A stretch of DNA of 64,000 nt from Halobacteria archaeon AArc-dxtr1 (GCA_025517425.1 JAOPJY010000001.1:1598217-1662216), one strand, 5' to 3'. Positions 38,198-47,911 are shown, counted from the first letter of the stretch. Made by a program: numbers and translations. The notes: a model not told the origin generated them from the sequence alone.

Positions 38198-38416
38198 TTA
38201 TCCCCCCTTGATGAGCCGCAACACCGTCACGCGGTCGGTGTCGACGGGCTGGTCTTCGGGAACGGGACGGCCGTCGACGAGGACGGAGACCTCGTGGGGG
38301 CTGAGATCGATCGCGGCCAGCAGATCGGCGTAGGTCGGCGCCTCGCCAGACGCTGTGAGGTCGGCGCGGGCCAGTTCGTGTGTCTCCTCACCTTTGACGT
38401 CGACGGTGACTGGCAT
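38198..38416 (-). CDS. samp2: ubiquitin-like small archaeal modifier protein SAMP2
   Basis: A 72-residue beta-grasp protein ending in Gly-Gly. The sequence (MPVTVDVKGEETHELARAD, YADLLAAIDLSPHEVSVLVDGRPVPEDQ, VTVLRLIKGG) closely matches Haloferax SAMP2, which is attached to lysines by UbaA and also supplies sulfur for wobble-uridine thiolation of tRNA. ATG 38416 gives the normal size; the upstream extension is basic. Located between a bactofilin-like protein and a GNAT gene on the same strand; no ubaA is in the window. Confidence 0.94.
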   Translation of the reverse strand: MPVTVDVKGEETHELARADLTASGEAPTYADLLAAIDLSPHEVSVLVDGRPVPEDQPVDTDRVTVLRLIKGG

Positions 38417-38502
38417 ACCAGTCGTATACTCCGCGCGAACTTGAACGTGCGGTGATCGAGCGGTGAGGCGCATTCGCGGGGGAGCAGACGAACGGCCTGG
38501 AT

Positions 38503-39576
38503 TCAATCGACGGTCGGCTCTCCCACCGTCGACGTGCCGGCGGATCGACGCCGCCCGGCGAGCGCGAGCGCCAGCGCCCCCAGCCCGAGCAGGAAGACGG
38601 CCAGGTTCACCAACCCGCCGAAGATCGGAATGAGCCCGACCAGCGCGAAGCCGACCAGCCCGACGACGAGCGCGAGCCAGCGGTTGTCAGCACCCAGCCG
38701 AGACAGCAGCCACGCTGCGACCGCAAATCGGCCGTAGACGATCCCGACCCAGACGACGAGAGCGAACGCGAGCGCGCCGATGAGCGCAATCGGGATGCCG
38801 AGAATCGTGATGGCGATCAGCGCCAGAAGGATCGGAACGCCGACGAGGAGCCCGAGGCCGACGAGGCCGGATTTGAGGGGTGAGCCCGCGACTCGATCGG
38901 CGACCGACGTCGAGAACCGGGGGAAGAGTACGAGTAATGCGGCGCCAAGCAGCAGGTTCAGGAGGAGTGCATAGATGGCAAACACCACCGAGAAGAGCGG
39001 ATCGAGCACGGGAGCGACGTCGGTGCCGATCGTCGAGTCCTGGATCGTCTCGCCCGCGACGACGCCGGTGTCACCCTCCAGCGACCCGTCGTACCTGAGG
39101 TCGCCCTCGATCGCCGCGGTCTCGCCGAGCTGGATCGTCTCGGCGCCGATTGTGGCGTCGCCACCGATCGTCCCGTCGACGACGACGGTTCCGGCGCCGA
39201 CGCTGAACTCGCCGCCGACCGCGCCGTCCTCGCCGAGGACGACGTTCCCGGCGGCACCCTCGACGTCGCCCGCGACTGTGCCGGAAATCTCGATATTACC
39301 AGCCAGTGCCGAGAGGTCGCCTTGGACCTCACCGTCGACGTAGACGTTGCCCGCAACCGCGCTGACGTCACCCGTGACAGTGCCCTCGACGTAGACGTTT
39401 CCCGCGAACGCGTCGATGCTGTCGACGGTCTCGCCCTCCTCGACGACGACCGTGCCGCCGACGCCGTCGCTTCCGTCGACGGACTGGGCGAGGACTGTCG
39501 CCGGCAATGTGGCGATGAGGAGCACGACAAACACCAAGACGGCAATTCGGCCGGTGTGAGAGGCCAGCGCTGACAT
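38503..39576 (-). CDS. bactofilin-like beta-helix protein with C-terminal membrane domain
   Basis: A 357-residue protein. An N-terminal hydrophobic helix (IAVLVFVVLLIATLPATVLA, residues 10-29) ending in VLAQ may be a Sec signal peptide or anchor. Residues about 40-175 form Gly/Val repeats every 18-20 residues (GNVYVEGTVTGDVSAVAGN), the polymer-forming cytoskeletal/bactofilin beta-helix pattern. Four or more membrane helices follow (about 190-340). Extracytoplasmic adhesion or envelope scaffolding is an inference. ATG 39576 avoids a non-conserved upstream extension. Confidence 0.83.
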   Translation of the reverse strand: MSALASHTGRIAVLVFVVLLIATLPATVLAQSVDGSDGVGGTVVVEEGETVDSIDAFAGNVYVEGTVTGDVSAVAGNVYVDGEVQGDLSALAGNIEISGTVAGDVEGAAGNVVLGEDGAVGGEFSVGAGTVVVDGTIGGDATIGAETIQLGETAAIEGDLRYDGSLEGDTGVVAGETIQDSTIGTDVAPVLDPLFSVVFAIYALLLNLLLGAALLVLFPRFSTSVADRVAGSPLKSGLVGLGLLVGVPILLALIAITILGIPIALIGALAFALVVWVGIVYGRFAVAAWLLSRLGADNRWLALVVGLVGFALVGLIPIFGGLVNLAVFLLGLGALALALAGRRRSAGTSTVGEPTVD

Positions 39577-39617
39577 AAGAACGGTACCACCGCAACCACA
39601 ATAAATCACATACCGCA

Positions 39618-39771
39618 ATACCAAATAGAGTGTGGCGCGTCACGCGATGCCAACGACCGAAGCCGACGTTCGATACCAAATAGAGTGTGGCGCGTCATTC
39701 AGACGTGTGCTCTTCCGATCTCGTTCGCCACCGGTAGTCGACTACCGCGTCGAACGTCGGCTTCGGTCGTT
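39618..39771. other. assembly artefact: Illumina adapter sequence with duplicated and inverted flanks
   Basis: Bases 39698-39721 match the 3' 24 nt of the TruSeq read-2 adapter exactly (contains GTGTGCTCTTCCGATCT). The 25 bp just before it (39673-39697, ATACCAAATAGAGTGTGG...) also occur at 39618-39642. The 22 bp at 39652-39673 (AACGACCGAAGCCGACG...) recur as a perfect inverted copy at 39750-39771. A palindrome CGGTAGTCGACTACCG is at 39732-39747. Together they indicate adapter read-through or a chimeric join, not biology. Confidence 0.93.
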
Positions 39772-39800
39772 TTATCTTCGACCCCACCCTTGGCGCGGAC

Positions 39801-40787
39801 ATGAGCGAGGCCGACGCCGAGACGGAGGCGACGCCGGGGCGGACCGAGGTCTGGATCGAAAAGTACCGACCCGAGCGCCTCGACGAGATCAAGGGCCACG
39901 AGAACATCGTCCCGCGCCTGCAGCGGTACGTCGAGCGCAACGACCTGCCGAATTTGCTCTTTGCGGGGCCGGCCGGGACGGGGAAGACGACGGCTTCGAT
40001 CGCTATCGCCCGCGAGGTCTACGGCGAGGACTGGCGGGAGAACTTCCTCGAACTCAACGCCTCCGACCAGCGCGGGATCGACGTCGTCCGCGACCGGATC
40101 AAGAACTTCGCGCGCTCGTCGTTCGGCGGCTACGATTACCGCATCATCTTCTTAGACGAGGCTGACGCGTTGACGTCGGACGCCCAGTCTGCTCTGCGTC
40201 GGACGATGGAGCAGTTCTCCCACAACACCCGCTTTATCCTCTCGTGTAACTACTCGAGTCAGATCATCGATCCGATCCAGTCGCGGTGTGCGGTCTTTCG
40301 GTTCACCGAACTGTCCGAGGAGGCGATTGCCAGCCAGGTTCGGGAGGTCGCCGAGACGGAGGGAATCGCATTGACCGAGGACGGCGTCGACGCGCTCGTC
40401 TACGCCGCCGCGGGCGACATGCGCAAGGCGATCAACGGGCTGCAAGCCGCCGCGGTGATGGACGACGCGGTCGACGAGGAGGCCGTCTTCGCGATCACCG
40501 CCACCGCCAGACCCGAGGAGGTCGAGGCGATGGTCGAACGCGCGATCGGCGGCGATTTCAGCGCGGCCCGTTCGACGCTCGACGACCTGCTGACCGATCG
40601 CGGACTGGCGGGCGGGGACGTCATCGACCAACTGCACCGGTCGGCCTGGGAGTTCGACCTCGAGGAACGAGAGACGGTCCGACTCTTAGAGCAACTCGGC
40701 GAGGTCGACTACCGGATCACCGAGGGCGCCAACGAGCGCCTACAGCTCGAGGCGCTGCTGGCGAGTCTGGCGCTCGACAGCCAGTAA
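39801..40787 (+). CDS. rfcS: replication factor C small subunit
   Basis: A 328-residue AAA+ clamp-loader subunit. Motifs: [18 protein letters not shown], Walker [14 protein letters not shown], Walker [15 protein letters not shown] motif [10 protein letters not shown], and sensor 2 [11 protein letters not shown]. With RfcL it opens PCNA and loads it on primed DNA. No intein is present although haloarchaeal rfcS genes often carry one. The coding region is intact, but its promoter lies in the suspect adapter-bearing stretch. Confidence 0.97.
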   Translation: MSEADAETEATPGRTEVWIEKYRPERLDEIKGHENIVPRLQRYVERNDLPNLLFAGPAGTGKTTASIAIAREVYGEDWRENFLELNASDQRGIDVVRDRIKNFARSSFGGYDYRIIFLDEADALTSDAQSALRRTMEQFSHNTRFILSCNYSSQIIDPIQSRCAVFRFTELSEEAIASQVREVAETEGIALTEDGVDALVYAAAGDMRKAINGLQAAAVMDDAVDEEAVFAITATARPEEVEAMVERAIGGDFSAARSTLDDLLTDRGLAGGDVIDQLHRSAWEFDLEERETVRLLEQLGEVDYRITEGANERLQLEALLASLALDSQ

Positions 40788-40823
40788 GAGCGGGGCAGAG
40801 GTTCGAGAACTCGGTTTTTCGAC

Positions 40824-41279
40824 TCAGGTTCGAACACCGCGGACGAACGCGGTCGAGACGCGGTAGATGACGAGAAGCCAGCAGAGCCCGACGAGCGCCG
40901 CCAGCGCGTAGGGGAGCGGGCCCGACGCGCGAAATAACACCGAGAGGACGCCCCAGGTGATCGCGGCGACGAGACCGAGAGAGACGATCGTCAGGCAGAG
41001 CGTGCGGACCAACGCGATTCGCGGAGAGCCGCGGCCGAGTGCCTCGAAGCCGGCGGTCTGCACCGCCGCCACCTCGACAGCCAGCTGGAGTCCAAGGAAA
41101 ATCGACGCGGCCCAGAGAACGACGACGGCTGCCGGCGAGTCGGCGTACGCCTCGAGTCCGACCGCGTCGAGCCCGGCGTCGAACGCGGAGAGGAGGACGA
41201 AGATGGCGGGAACCCCGACTACGAGAACGGACGCCAGAAAGAGGGACGCGGCGCGAAGTGTCGAACGGAACTCAGGCAT
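40824..41279 (-). CDS. four-span membrane protein of unknown function
   Basis: A 151-residue protein, start MPEFRSTLRAASLFLASVLVVG. Four hydrophobic segments (about 8-30, 48-70, 85-110, 118-143). Its ATG lies 8 bp inside the end of the next upstream gene, so it is the last member of a three-gene overlapping operon (42671 to 40824). No functional residues are recognised. Confidence 0.72.
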   Translation of the reverse strand: MPEFRSTLRAASLFLASVLVVGVPAIFVLLSAFDAGLDAVGLEAYADSPAAVVVLWAASIFLGLQLAVEVAAVQTAGFEALGRGSPRIALVRTLCLTIVSLGLVAAITWGVLSVLFRASGPLPYALAALVGLCWLLVIYRVSTAFVRGVRT

Positions 41280-41961
41280 CGATCACACCCTCCTCGCTGC
41301 GTTCGGCGGTGCCGAGGCGCGCCCAAGCGTACCAGTAGACACCGAGCAGGCCGGCAGTGACGAGCCAGAGCGCGCCGAAGGGGGCGTACCACTCCGCCAT
41401 GTAGCTCGGAACCGCGAGCACGAATCGGGCCGCGGCGACGGCGGAGACGATCGAGATGACGGTGACGAACAGCAGCGTGTCGAGGTCGGGCACCGCGCGC
41501 CGCCACGGGAGCAGAGCCCCCGTCCGGCGGACTCCGGTCGCGTAGACCGCGACGACGCTCGCGGCGGCGCCGACGGTGAGGGCGACAACCGCGTCGAGCC
41601 CGAGGATGTAGCGTCCGGCAGCCAACTCGGCGAGGACGACCGGAACGAGCGCCAGGGCAAACGCCGTCACGGGGCCGCCGTTCCAGCCGGCGTAAACGAG
41701 CGGCGCGACGGTGATCGTCAGCGTCGCGAGGAGGATGAGAACGGTACTGACCGTGTCGAACCGAGGCGTAAGCGTGTCGAGCGTCGCACCGTCGACGGTC
41801 ACGGTCGTTCCCAGGTAGCTGACAGCGAACAGCGCGACGAGAACCGCGACGTAACCGAGAGTGAGGAGCGTGCGGCGGCGCTCGAGGCCGATCCAGGGAT
41901 GGTCGAGGACGGGGACGGCGTCCGAGCCAGCGGCCGTCTCGGTGCGCCCGTCGGTACTCAC
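41272..41961 (-). CDS. six-span membrane protein of unknown function
   Basis: A 229-residue protein read from GTG 41961, which overlaps the TGA of the Tat-like gene upstream (GTGA). After an acidic start (about 1-30) there are six hydrophobic segments with few polar residues. Middle gene of the operon. I know it only as a haloarchaeal conserved membrane family. Confidence 0.72.
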   Translation of the reverse strand: MSTDGRTETAAGSDAVPVLDHPWIGLERRRTLLTLGYVAVLVALFAVSYLGTTVTVDGATLDTLTPRFDTVSTVLILLATLTITVAPLVYAGWNGGPVTAFALALVPVVLAELAAGRYILGLDAVVALTVGAAASVVAVYATGVRRTGALLPWRRAVPDLDTLLFVTVISIVSAVAAARFVLAVPSYMAEWYAPFGALWLVTAGLLGVYWYAWARLGTAERSEEGVIDA

Positions 41962-42671
41962 GGGTCGACCTCCGTCGACGGTTCGCCCGCGGGCGGGGCT
42001 GCAGCCTCGGGTTCGGTGATGACGGTCGCGAACCCGTCGTGGTCCGGATCGCTCGGGTTGTCGAGGTCGATCGCCACCGGCGTAACGTCCCAGCCGGCGC
42101 GCTCGTAGAGTCCCTCCATGGCGCGCCGACCGCGCTCGTAGGAGGCGATCCCGTGTTTCGGCCGAGCGCCGGTATCCTCGTGGGCCTGCATCGAGACGAC
42201 GCCCTCGAAGTACCAGCAGCGAACGTGGAGACGCCCGCTGGTTCCGTAGTACGTCTCAGCGGCGGTCGCCTGCTGGCGGACGTAGCGCTCGCGCTCGCGG
42301 TCCCAGGCGTAGCGAGTGTACTCTTCGGGCTCGGCGACCCAGCCCGCGTCGGCGAGGACGGCCATCGTCCGTTCCAGCCCGCCCGTCTCCTCGGCGGGAA
42401 CGAAGACGACGTTGACCGGCGCCGTGGCGACGTAGCCGTCGCCGACGCCCTCGGCAGCGCGGTACTGATATCGCGCGATCGGCGACGCATCTTCGTCGTC
42501 GACAGTGATCTCGGCCCACTCGGCCGCGAGCGACGAGAGGGGCGCCGGATCGACGTGGGCGTCGACCGGCGACGCGTCTGGCGGCGAGGGGAGGGCGGCG
42601 AGACCGACGCCAGCGCCGAGCGCCGCGACGCCGAGCTTGCGGAGGATCGGGCGGCGTCCGGACGACGTCAC
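41958..42671 (-). CDS. exported protein with Tat-like signal, function unknown
   Basis: A 237-residue protein from GTG 42671. The N-terminus SSGRRPILRKLGVAALGAGVGLAALPSPPDASP has an RR pair followed by a hydrophobic stretch, a likely Tat signal. The mature part has EITVDDEDASPIARYQYRAAEG and several Trp/Tyr-rich strands (RCWYFEGVVSMQAHEDTGARPKHGIAS). First gene of the three-gene operon. The 278-bp gap to its right, before alaS, shows no gene or RNA that I can support. Confidence 0.75.
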   Translation of the reverse strand: MTSSGRRPILRKLGVAALGAGVGLAALPSPPDASPVDAHVDPAPLSSLAAEWAEITVDDEDASPIARYQYRAAEGVGDGYVATAPVNVVFVPAEETGGLERTMAVLADAGWVAEPEEYTRYAWDRERERYVRQQATAAETYYGTSGRLHVRCWYFEGVVSMQAHEDTGARPKHGIASYERGRRAMEGLYERAGWDVTPVAIDLDNPSDPDHDGFATVITEPEAAAPPAGEPSTEVDP

Positions 42672-42949
42672 GGCGCGAACACCGGACCCGGCTGCGGTCG
42701 GTTGGGGCCCGCTGTAGAGGGTGGCGAGCTGTCAGCAGGGCGATTCGACAGCATCGCGTGAACGAACGGAGCGGGAGAAGGTCAATCTTTCGTCAAGAGT
42801 CAGCCCGGACGACGCCAGCAATCGGAGCCGGAGACGGAGAAGGTCCAGAGGAAACAGCGGGGTGAGCGAGGCTCCATCGGCCGGTTTTCCGCCTTCCGGG
42901 TGGCGTTGCGGAACTGTTTTAGGCCCTGCAGAGCCACACACACGTAAGA

Positions 42950-45724
42950 ATGAGCGAACTGGAGGAAGAGTACCGCCTCGCGTACTTCGAGGAGGAAGGC
43001 TTCGAGCGGACATCGTGCTCGGAGTGTGGCGCGCACTTCTGGACGCGCGACCACGATCGGGAAACCTGCGGGGAGCCGCCGTGTGCCGAGTACGATTTCA
43101 TCGACAACCCAGGGTTCGAGGGGGAGTACGCGCTGGAGGAAATGCGAGAGGCGTTCCTCTCGTTCTTCGAGGAACAGGGGCACGAGCGCATCGATCCGTA
43201 TCCAGTCGCGGCCAACCGCTGGCGAGACGACGTCTTACTGACGCAGGCGTCGATCTACGACTTCCAGCCGCTGGTCACGTCGGGCGAGACGCCGCCGCCG
43301 GCGAACCCGTTGACTATCTCCCAGCCCTGTATCCGGATGCAGGACATCGACAACGTCGGCAAGACGGGCCGGCACACGATGGCCTTCGAGATGATGGCCC
43401 ACCACGCCTTCAACGTCCGCGAGGACGCCACAGAGGAGTACGCCTACGATGGGGAGGTCTACTGGAAGGACCGCACGGTCGAGCTCTGTGACGGGCTGTT
43501 CGACTCGCTCGGCGTCGATCTGGAGGAAGTGATCTACATCGAGGATCCGTGGGTCGGCGGCGGCAACGCCGGGCCCGCGATCGAGGTCATCTACCGCGGC
43601 GTCGAGCTCGCGACGCTCGTGTTCATGTCCCTAGAGCAGGATCCAGACGGCGAGTACGAGATGAAAGACGGGAACCGCTACAGCCCGATGGACACCTACG
43701 TCGTCGACACCGGCTACGGGCTCGAACGGTGGACGTGGGTCTCCCAGGGCACGCCGACCGTCTACGAGGCAGTCTACCCCGACATGATCGCGTTCTTAAA
43801 GGAGAACGCGGGAGTCGAACACACGGACGCAGAGGAAGAGCTGGTCCATCGGGCCGCGAAACACGCCGGCCACATGGACATCGACGAGGCCGAGGACATG
43901 GAGACTGCCCGCGGCGAGATCGCCGCCGAACTCGGCGTCGAAGCCGCCGAACTCGAGGCGCTGATGGAGCCCCTCGAGTCGATCTACGCGATCGCCGACC
44001 ACTGCCGGACGCTGGCGTACATGCTCGGCGACGGCATCGTCCCCTCGAACGTCGGGACGGGCTACTTGGCGCGGATGGTCCTGCGCCGAACGAAACGGCT
44101 CTGTGACACCGTCGGCGTCGACGCCCCGTTAGACGAGCTCGTGGATATGCAGGCCGAGCGCCTCGAATACGAGAATCGGGATACGATCCGCGACATCGTC
44201 CGCACCGAGGTCGAGAAGTACCGCGAGACGTTAGAGCGGGGTGGTCGCCGCGTCGAGTCGCTGGCCGAGGAGTACGCCGAGCGAGACGAGCCGATTCCGA
44301 CGGCAGAGCTGATCGAGCTCTACGACTCCCACGGCATCCAGCCCGACATGGTCGCCGAGATCGCCGCGGAGTCGGGCGCCGACGTAGACGTCCCCGACGA
44401 CTTCTACAGTCTGGTTGCCGAGCGCCACGACGCGGCCTCGGCGGTCGAACAGGAAGAACAGGCGGTCGACGAGCGCTTTGCCGACCTCCCCGATACGGAG
44501 AAACTCTACTACGACGACCAGGCACGCACGCAGTTCGAGGCGGTGGTCTTAGACGTCGCCGAGCGCGAGGATGGCTACGACGTCGTCTTGGACCAGACGA
44601 TGTTCTACCCGGAAGGCGGGGGCCAACCCGCCGATACCGGAACGCTCTCGACCGGCGAGACGACCGTCGACGTCGTCGACGTCCAGATCGAAGACGGCGT
44701 CATCCGACACCGAACCGACGCGGATCCGGGCAAAGGCGAGTTCGTCAACGGGCAGATCGACTCGGCTCGGCGGCGCCAGCTGATGCGCCAGCACACGGCG
44801 ACGCACCTCGTCGTCCACGCGGCCCGGCAGGTGCTCGGCGAGCACATCCGCCAGGCCGGCGCTCAGAAGGGCGTCGACTCCTCGCGGATCGACGTACGCC
44901 ACTACGAGCGCATCGAGCGGGCTGACGTCCGCGAGATCGAGCGCGTCGCAAACGAGATCGTCATGAAGAACGTCTCGGTCACGCAGGAGTGGCCCCACCG
45001 CCACGAGGCCGAGGCCGAGCACGGCTTCGACCTCTACCAGGGCGGCATCCCGCCGGGAACGAACATCCGGCTGATCCACGTCGCCGAGGACGTTCAGGCC
45101 TGCGGGGGGACCCACGTCGCCCGCACCGGCGAGATCGGGACGATCAAGATCCGCTCGACCGAGCGCATCCAGGACGGCGTCGAGCGGCTCACGTTCTCGG
45201 CCGGCGAGGCCGCCATCGAGGCGACCCAGGAGACCGAAGACGCCCTCTACGAGGCCGCCGACGTATTGGACGTCTCCCCCGAAGAGGTTCCCGACACCGC
45301 CGAACGCTTCTTCGAGGAGTGGAAGGCCCGCGGGAAGCAGATCGAGGAGTTGAAAGAACAGCTTGCCGCAGCCCGCGCCGGCGGGGGAGGCGGCGGCGAG
45401 GAGGTCGAGGTCGGCGAGACGACCGCGGTCGTCCAGCGTCTCGACTCCGACATGGACGATCTGCGCGCAACCGCCAACGCGCTCGTCGAGGAGGGCCAGA
45501 TCGCCGTCCTCGGCTCCGGAGCCGACGGCGCACAGTTCGTCGTCGCGGTCCCCGACGGCACCGGTGTCAACGCTGGCGAGGTCGTCGGCGAACTGGCCGG
45601 CCGAGTCGGCGGCGGCGGGGGCGGCCCGCCTGACTTCGCCCAGGGCGGCGGTCCCGACGAAGGGGCGCTCGACGAGGCGCTCGAGGACGCGCCGGACGTG
45701 TTGCGCCAGGTTCTCGACGCCTGA
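42950..45724 (+). CDS. alaS: alanine--tRNA ligase
   Basis: A 924-residue class II AlaRS. The N-terminus has an archaeal zinc-containing extension ([23 protein letters not shown], residues 24-46). The aminoacylation core contains motif 2/3 regions [13 protein letters not shown] and [22 protein letters not shown]. The editing domain has HTATHLVVH and [13 protein letters not shown] (zinc site). Near the C-terminus Gly-rich loops (GGGGGGEEV) are followed by a DHHA1-type domain. Start ATG 42950 matches the family. Confidence 0.97.
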   Translation: MSELEEEYRLAYFEEEGFERTSCSECGAHFWTRDHDRETCGEPPCAEYDFIDNPGFEGEYALEEMREAFLSFFEEQGHERIDPYPVAANRWRDDVLLTQASIYDFQPLVTSGETPPPANPLTISQPCIRMQDIDNVGKTGRHTMAFEMMAHHAFNVREDATEEYAYDGEVYWKDRTVELCDGLFDSLGVDLEEVIYIEDPWVGGGNAGPAIEVIYRGVELATLVFMSLEQDPDGEYEMKDGNRYSPMDTYVVDTGYGLERWTWVSQGTPTVYEAVYPDMIAFLKENAGVEHTDAEEELVHRAAKHAGHMDIDEAEDMETARGEIAAELGVEAAELEALMEPLESIYAIADHCRTLAYMLGDGIVPSNVGTGYLARMVLRRTKRLCDTVGVDAPLDELVDMQAERLEYENRDTIRDIVRTEVEKYRETLERGGRRVESLAEEYAERDEPIPTAELIELYDSHGIQPDMVAEIAAESGADVDVPDDFYSLVAERHDAASAVEQEEQAVDERFADLPDTEKLYYDDQARTQFEAVVLDVAEREDGYDVVLDQTMFYPEGGGQPADTGTLSTGETTVDVVDVQIEDGVIRHRTDADPGKGEFVNGQIDSARRRQLMRQHTATHLVVHAARQVLGEHIRQAGAQKGVDSSRIDVRHYERIERADVREIERVANEIVMKNVSVTQEWPHRHEAEAEHGFDLYQGGIPPGTNIRLIHVAEDVQACGGTHVARTGEIGTIKIRSTERIQDGVERLTFSAGEAAIEATQETEDALYEAADVLDVSPEEVPDTAERFFEEWKARGKQIEELKEQLAAARAGGGGGGEEVEVGETTAVVQRLDSDMDDLRATANALVEEGQIAVLGSGADGAQFVVAVPDGTGVNAGEVVGELAGRVGGGGGGPPDFAQGGGPDEGALDEALEDAPDVLRQVLDA

Positions 45725-45798
45725 GCAGGCCACGAGTGGCTCGAGAACGGGCTCGTGGAATCACGAGGTTTCTCTGTCAGGAGCCCGTCGGCTTGCGT

Positions 45799-46581
45799 AT
45801 GCCCACAACTTCGAACGGCGACGTCTCGCTTTTTTATCGACGTGAGGGCGACGGCGAGCCCGTCGTCTTCGTCTCGGAAGCCGGCCTCGGGGGCTGGCTG
45901 TGGGGCTGGCAACACGCCGCGCTGGCCGGCCCCTTCGAGACGATCGTCTGGGACCTGCGGGGAACCGGCCGCTCGGACGCCCCGCCGGGTCCCTACGAGA
46001 TCGAGACGCTCGTCGAGGATCTAGAGGCAGTCCTTGCCGCTTGTAAGGTTCGATCTGCTCACGTCGTCGGCTGCGGTCTGGGGGGTGCGGTGGCGCTCGC
46101 GGCCGCCAACCGATCGAGTCGAGTGCGAACGTTGACGCTGTTTGGAACCGCAGCCGAGGGTGAGGCGTTCGGGCTCGAGGCACTTTGCGCGTCGCCCGCG
46201 GACCGCGAAGAACTCCGGTTGTCGCTCGAGCACGCACTCTCCGCTGAGTTTCGCGCGGGCCAGCCCGACGTCGTCGACGGCATCGTCGACTGGCGGGCCG
46301 ACGGCGACGCCGACCGCGAGGGGTGGGACGCCCAGCTCGCAGCGCTCGCGGATTTCGATGCGACCGACTGGCTCGTCGAGGTGACCCAGCCGACGCTCGT
46401 CGTCCACGGGATGGCCGACGAGCTCGTTCCCTCCGCGGTGGGTCAAGAGCTGGCGCGCGGGCTGCCCCGCGGAACGTTCGAGGGAATCGACGGGGCCGGG
46501 CACCTCGCGTTCGTCGAGCGTTCGCGTGCGGTGAACGACCGACTCGCGACGTTTCTGGACGAGCACACCGAGGACGAGTAA
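45799..46581 (+). CDS. second alpha/beta-hydrolase fold protein lacking the nucleophile serine
   Basis: A 260-residue paralogue of the 33.5-kb protein, starting MPTTSNGDVSLFYRREGDGEP (compare DGTSLFYERDD). Shared blocks: GLGGWLWGWQHAAL, WDLRGTGRSD, and the elbow VVGCGLGGAVAL, in which Gly93 replaces Ser of GxSxG. The acid (VHGMADELVP) and His (GAGHLAFVE) are present. A Cys (Cys92) sits next to the expected nucleophile, so a Cys nucleophile shifted by one is a remote alternative. ATG 45799 chosen by homology with the paralogue. Confidence 0.83.
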   Translation: MPTTSNGDVSLFYRREGDGEPVVFVSEAGLGGWLWGWQHAALAGPFETIVWDLRGTGRSDAPPGPYEIETLVEDLEAVLAACKVRSAHVVGCGLGGAVALAAANRSSRVRTLTLFGTAAEGEAFGLEALCASPADREELRLSLEHALSAEFRAGQPDVVDGIVDWRADGDADREGWDAQLAALADFDATDWLVEVTQPTLVVHGMADELVPSAVGQELARGLPRGTFEGIDGAGHLAFVERSRAVNDRLATFLDEHTEDE

Positions 46582-46687
46582 CAGTATCCGTCGGACTCTC
46601 GGTGGCGTCGATGGCCGCGGTCCGCGACTGCGGCAACGTCCAGTCAGGGCACAAGGCCTTTTCCGCCGGAGCCCTCACACGTCTCCA

Positions 46688-47416
46688 ATGAGTCAACTGC
46701 GGATCGCCGTCCTGGACGCCACCCGGGACGATGAAAACACGGTGCGAAACTTTCGGCGCGAGCTCGACGCCTCGCTTTCGGAGTTCGATGTCGTGGAAGG
46801 GGAACTACCGGATGGGTTCGACTACGACGGGGTCGTGGTCACCGGTTCGCGATCGTCGGTCTACTGGGACGAGCCGTGGATCGGGCCCGTCAAGAAGTGG
46901 GTCGGCGACGCGATCGATCACGGCGTGCCGTGTCTCGGAATCTGTTGGGGCCACCAGCTGCTCGCGGACGTGCTCGGCGGCACCGTCTCCGATATGGGCG
47001 TCTACGAGGTTGGGTACAGCCGAATCGAACACGACGGGCGTTCGCGGCTGTTCGAAGGAGTCGGGAGCGAGTTTACGGCCTTTACGAGCCACAGCGACGA
47101 GGTCGCGGAGCTGCCACCGGGAGCGACCAGTCTCGCCGCAAACGAGTACTCGAACCACGGCTTCCGAAAGGACCGCGTCTTTGGCGTCCAGTTCCACCCC
47201 GAGTACGACCCGAAGACCGCCCGAGAGCTCGTCCGGGGCAAAGATCTCGCCGAAGACCGCCGGGAGGCCGTCCTTGCTGAGATTACTGAGGAGAACTACC
47301 GCCAGGCGGGGGAGGCAACGCTCGTCTTCGAGAACTTCCTCGCGTTCGCCCGTGAGGTTCGGGGCGAGGAGGGAGCGACCGGCGAGACAGGAGATGCGCC
47401 AGCAGCAGGGGGCTGA
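46688..47416 (+). CDS. class I glutamine amidotransferase-like protein
   Basis: A 242-residue GATase of the GMP-synthase-like type. The nucleophile elbow is GICWGHQLLADVLGG (Cys near residue 83), the oxyanion-side motif VVVTGSRSSVYWDEPW, and the His-Glu pair VFGVQFHPEYD. No synthetase domain is attached, so it may supply ammonia to an unknown partner or cleave gamma-glutamyl compounds. The tail after residue 225 is low-complexity Gly/Ala/Glu. Confidence 0.88.
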   Translation: MSQLRIAVLDATRDDENTVRNFRRELDASLSEFDVVEGELPDGFDYDGVVVTGSRSSVYWDEPWIGPVKKWVGDAIDHGVPCLGICWGHQLLADVLGGTVSDMGVYEVGYSRIEHDGRSRLFEGVGSEFTAFTSHSDEVAELPPGATSLAANEYSNHGFRKDRVFGVQFHPEYDPKTARELVRGKDLAEDRREAVLAEITEENYRQAGEATLVFENFLAFAREVRGEEGATGETGDAPAAGG

Positions 47417-47479
47417 CCACCAGCCAACGGGTTCGACCTGAGAATCAGGGGCCTCAGAACCTAAAACCAGCCATCCGCA

Positions 47480-47575
47480 GGGCCTGAACACCGGCCAAAC
47501 GCAGCCATCTTCTTTCTGTGTGAGCAGGTCGTAGCCCTCCGGAGTGTCCTCGAGCCCGAACCCGTGGGTCGCGAG
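47480..47575 (-). pseudogene. decayed C-terminus of a zinc-type alcohol dehydrogenase
   Basis: Directly after the TAA of the PRC-barrel-like gene, the same frame reads LATHGFGLEDTPEGYDLLTQ then KEDGCVWPVFRP. This strongly resembles the end of class III-like zinc alcohol dehydrogenases (VTHR-PLEDAPEGYELF-KEDGC-KVV). The rest of that gene is missing, so it is a remnant left by deletion or replacement. The remainder of the gap to 47417 shows nothing else. Confidence 0.6.
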
Positions 47576-47911
47576 TTACCGATCCTGCCCGTAACCGCGC
47601 TCTTCGGTCACCGTCCGGTCGCCCTGGGGCGGTGCGTCCTCGCCGTCCGCCTCCGCGTCGGTCGTCAGCGGGCGGTACGCGCCGAGATGAATCGCGGCGT
47701 CGGTGATCTCGTCGATGTCGGTTCCCTCGATCGGGGCGGTGTCCTCGCGACCGATCTCCCATCGGAGGGCAGCTTTGATCGAACCGACCAACCCCGGCTC
47801 TGGCTGGACGTAGGCCCTCTCGCCGTCGACTGCCGCGACCATCCCGAACAGCTTCCCGTTCTCGCTTTCGACCGACTTGCCGACGTCGTCCGCGGAGAAG
47901 GTCGGGCTCAT
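47576..47911 (-). CDS. PRC-barrel-like small protein
   Basis: A 111-residue protein starting MSPTFSADDVGKSVESENGKLFGMVAAVDGERAYVQPEPGLVGS. This is the haloarchaeal PRC-barrel-like pattern (DDVGK...G-VAAV-G--AYV-P-PG), with a charged tail after residue 85. An in-frame GTG 57 bp upstream would add VPYYAGTNRFGQPVVVPID; I prefer the ATG because homologues begin there. PRC-barrel proteins bind RNA or membranes; role unknown. Confidence 0.75.
   Translation of the reverse strand: MSPTFSADDVGKSVESENGKLFGMVAAVDGERAYVQPEPGLVGSIKAALRWEIGREDTAPIEGTDIDEITDAAIHLGAYRPLTTDAEADGEDAPPQGDRTVTEERGYGQDR

Noticed and set aside
42669-42755. 28-codon frame ending in a GTGA overlap with the Tat-like gene
   Set aside because: Pro/Ser/Gly-rich with no hydrophobic or structured region; the overlap alone is not enough to call it a gene.
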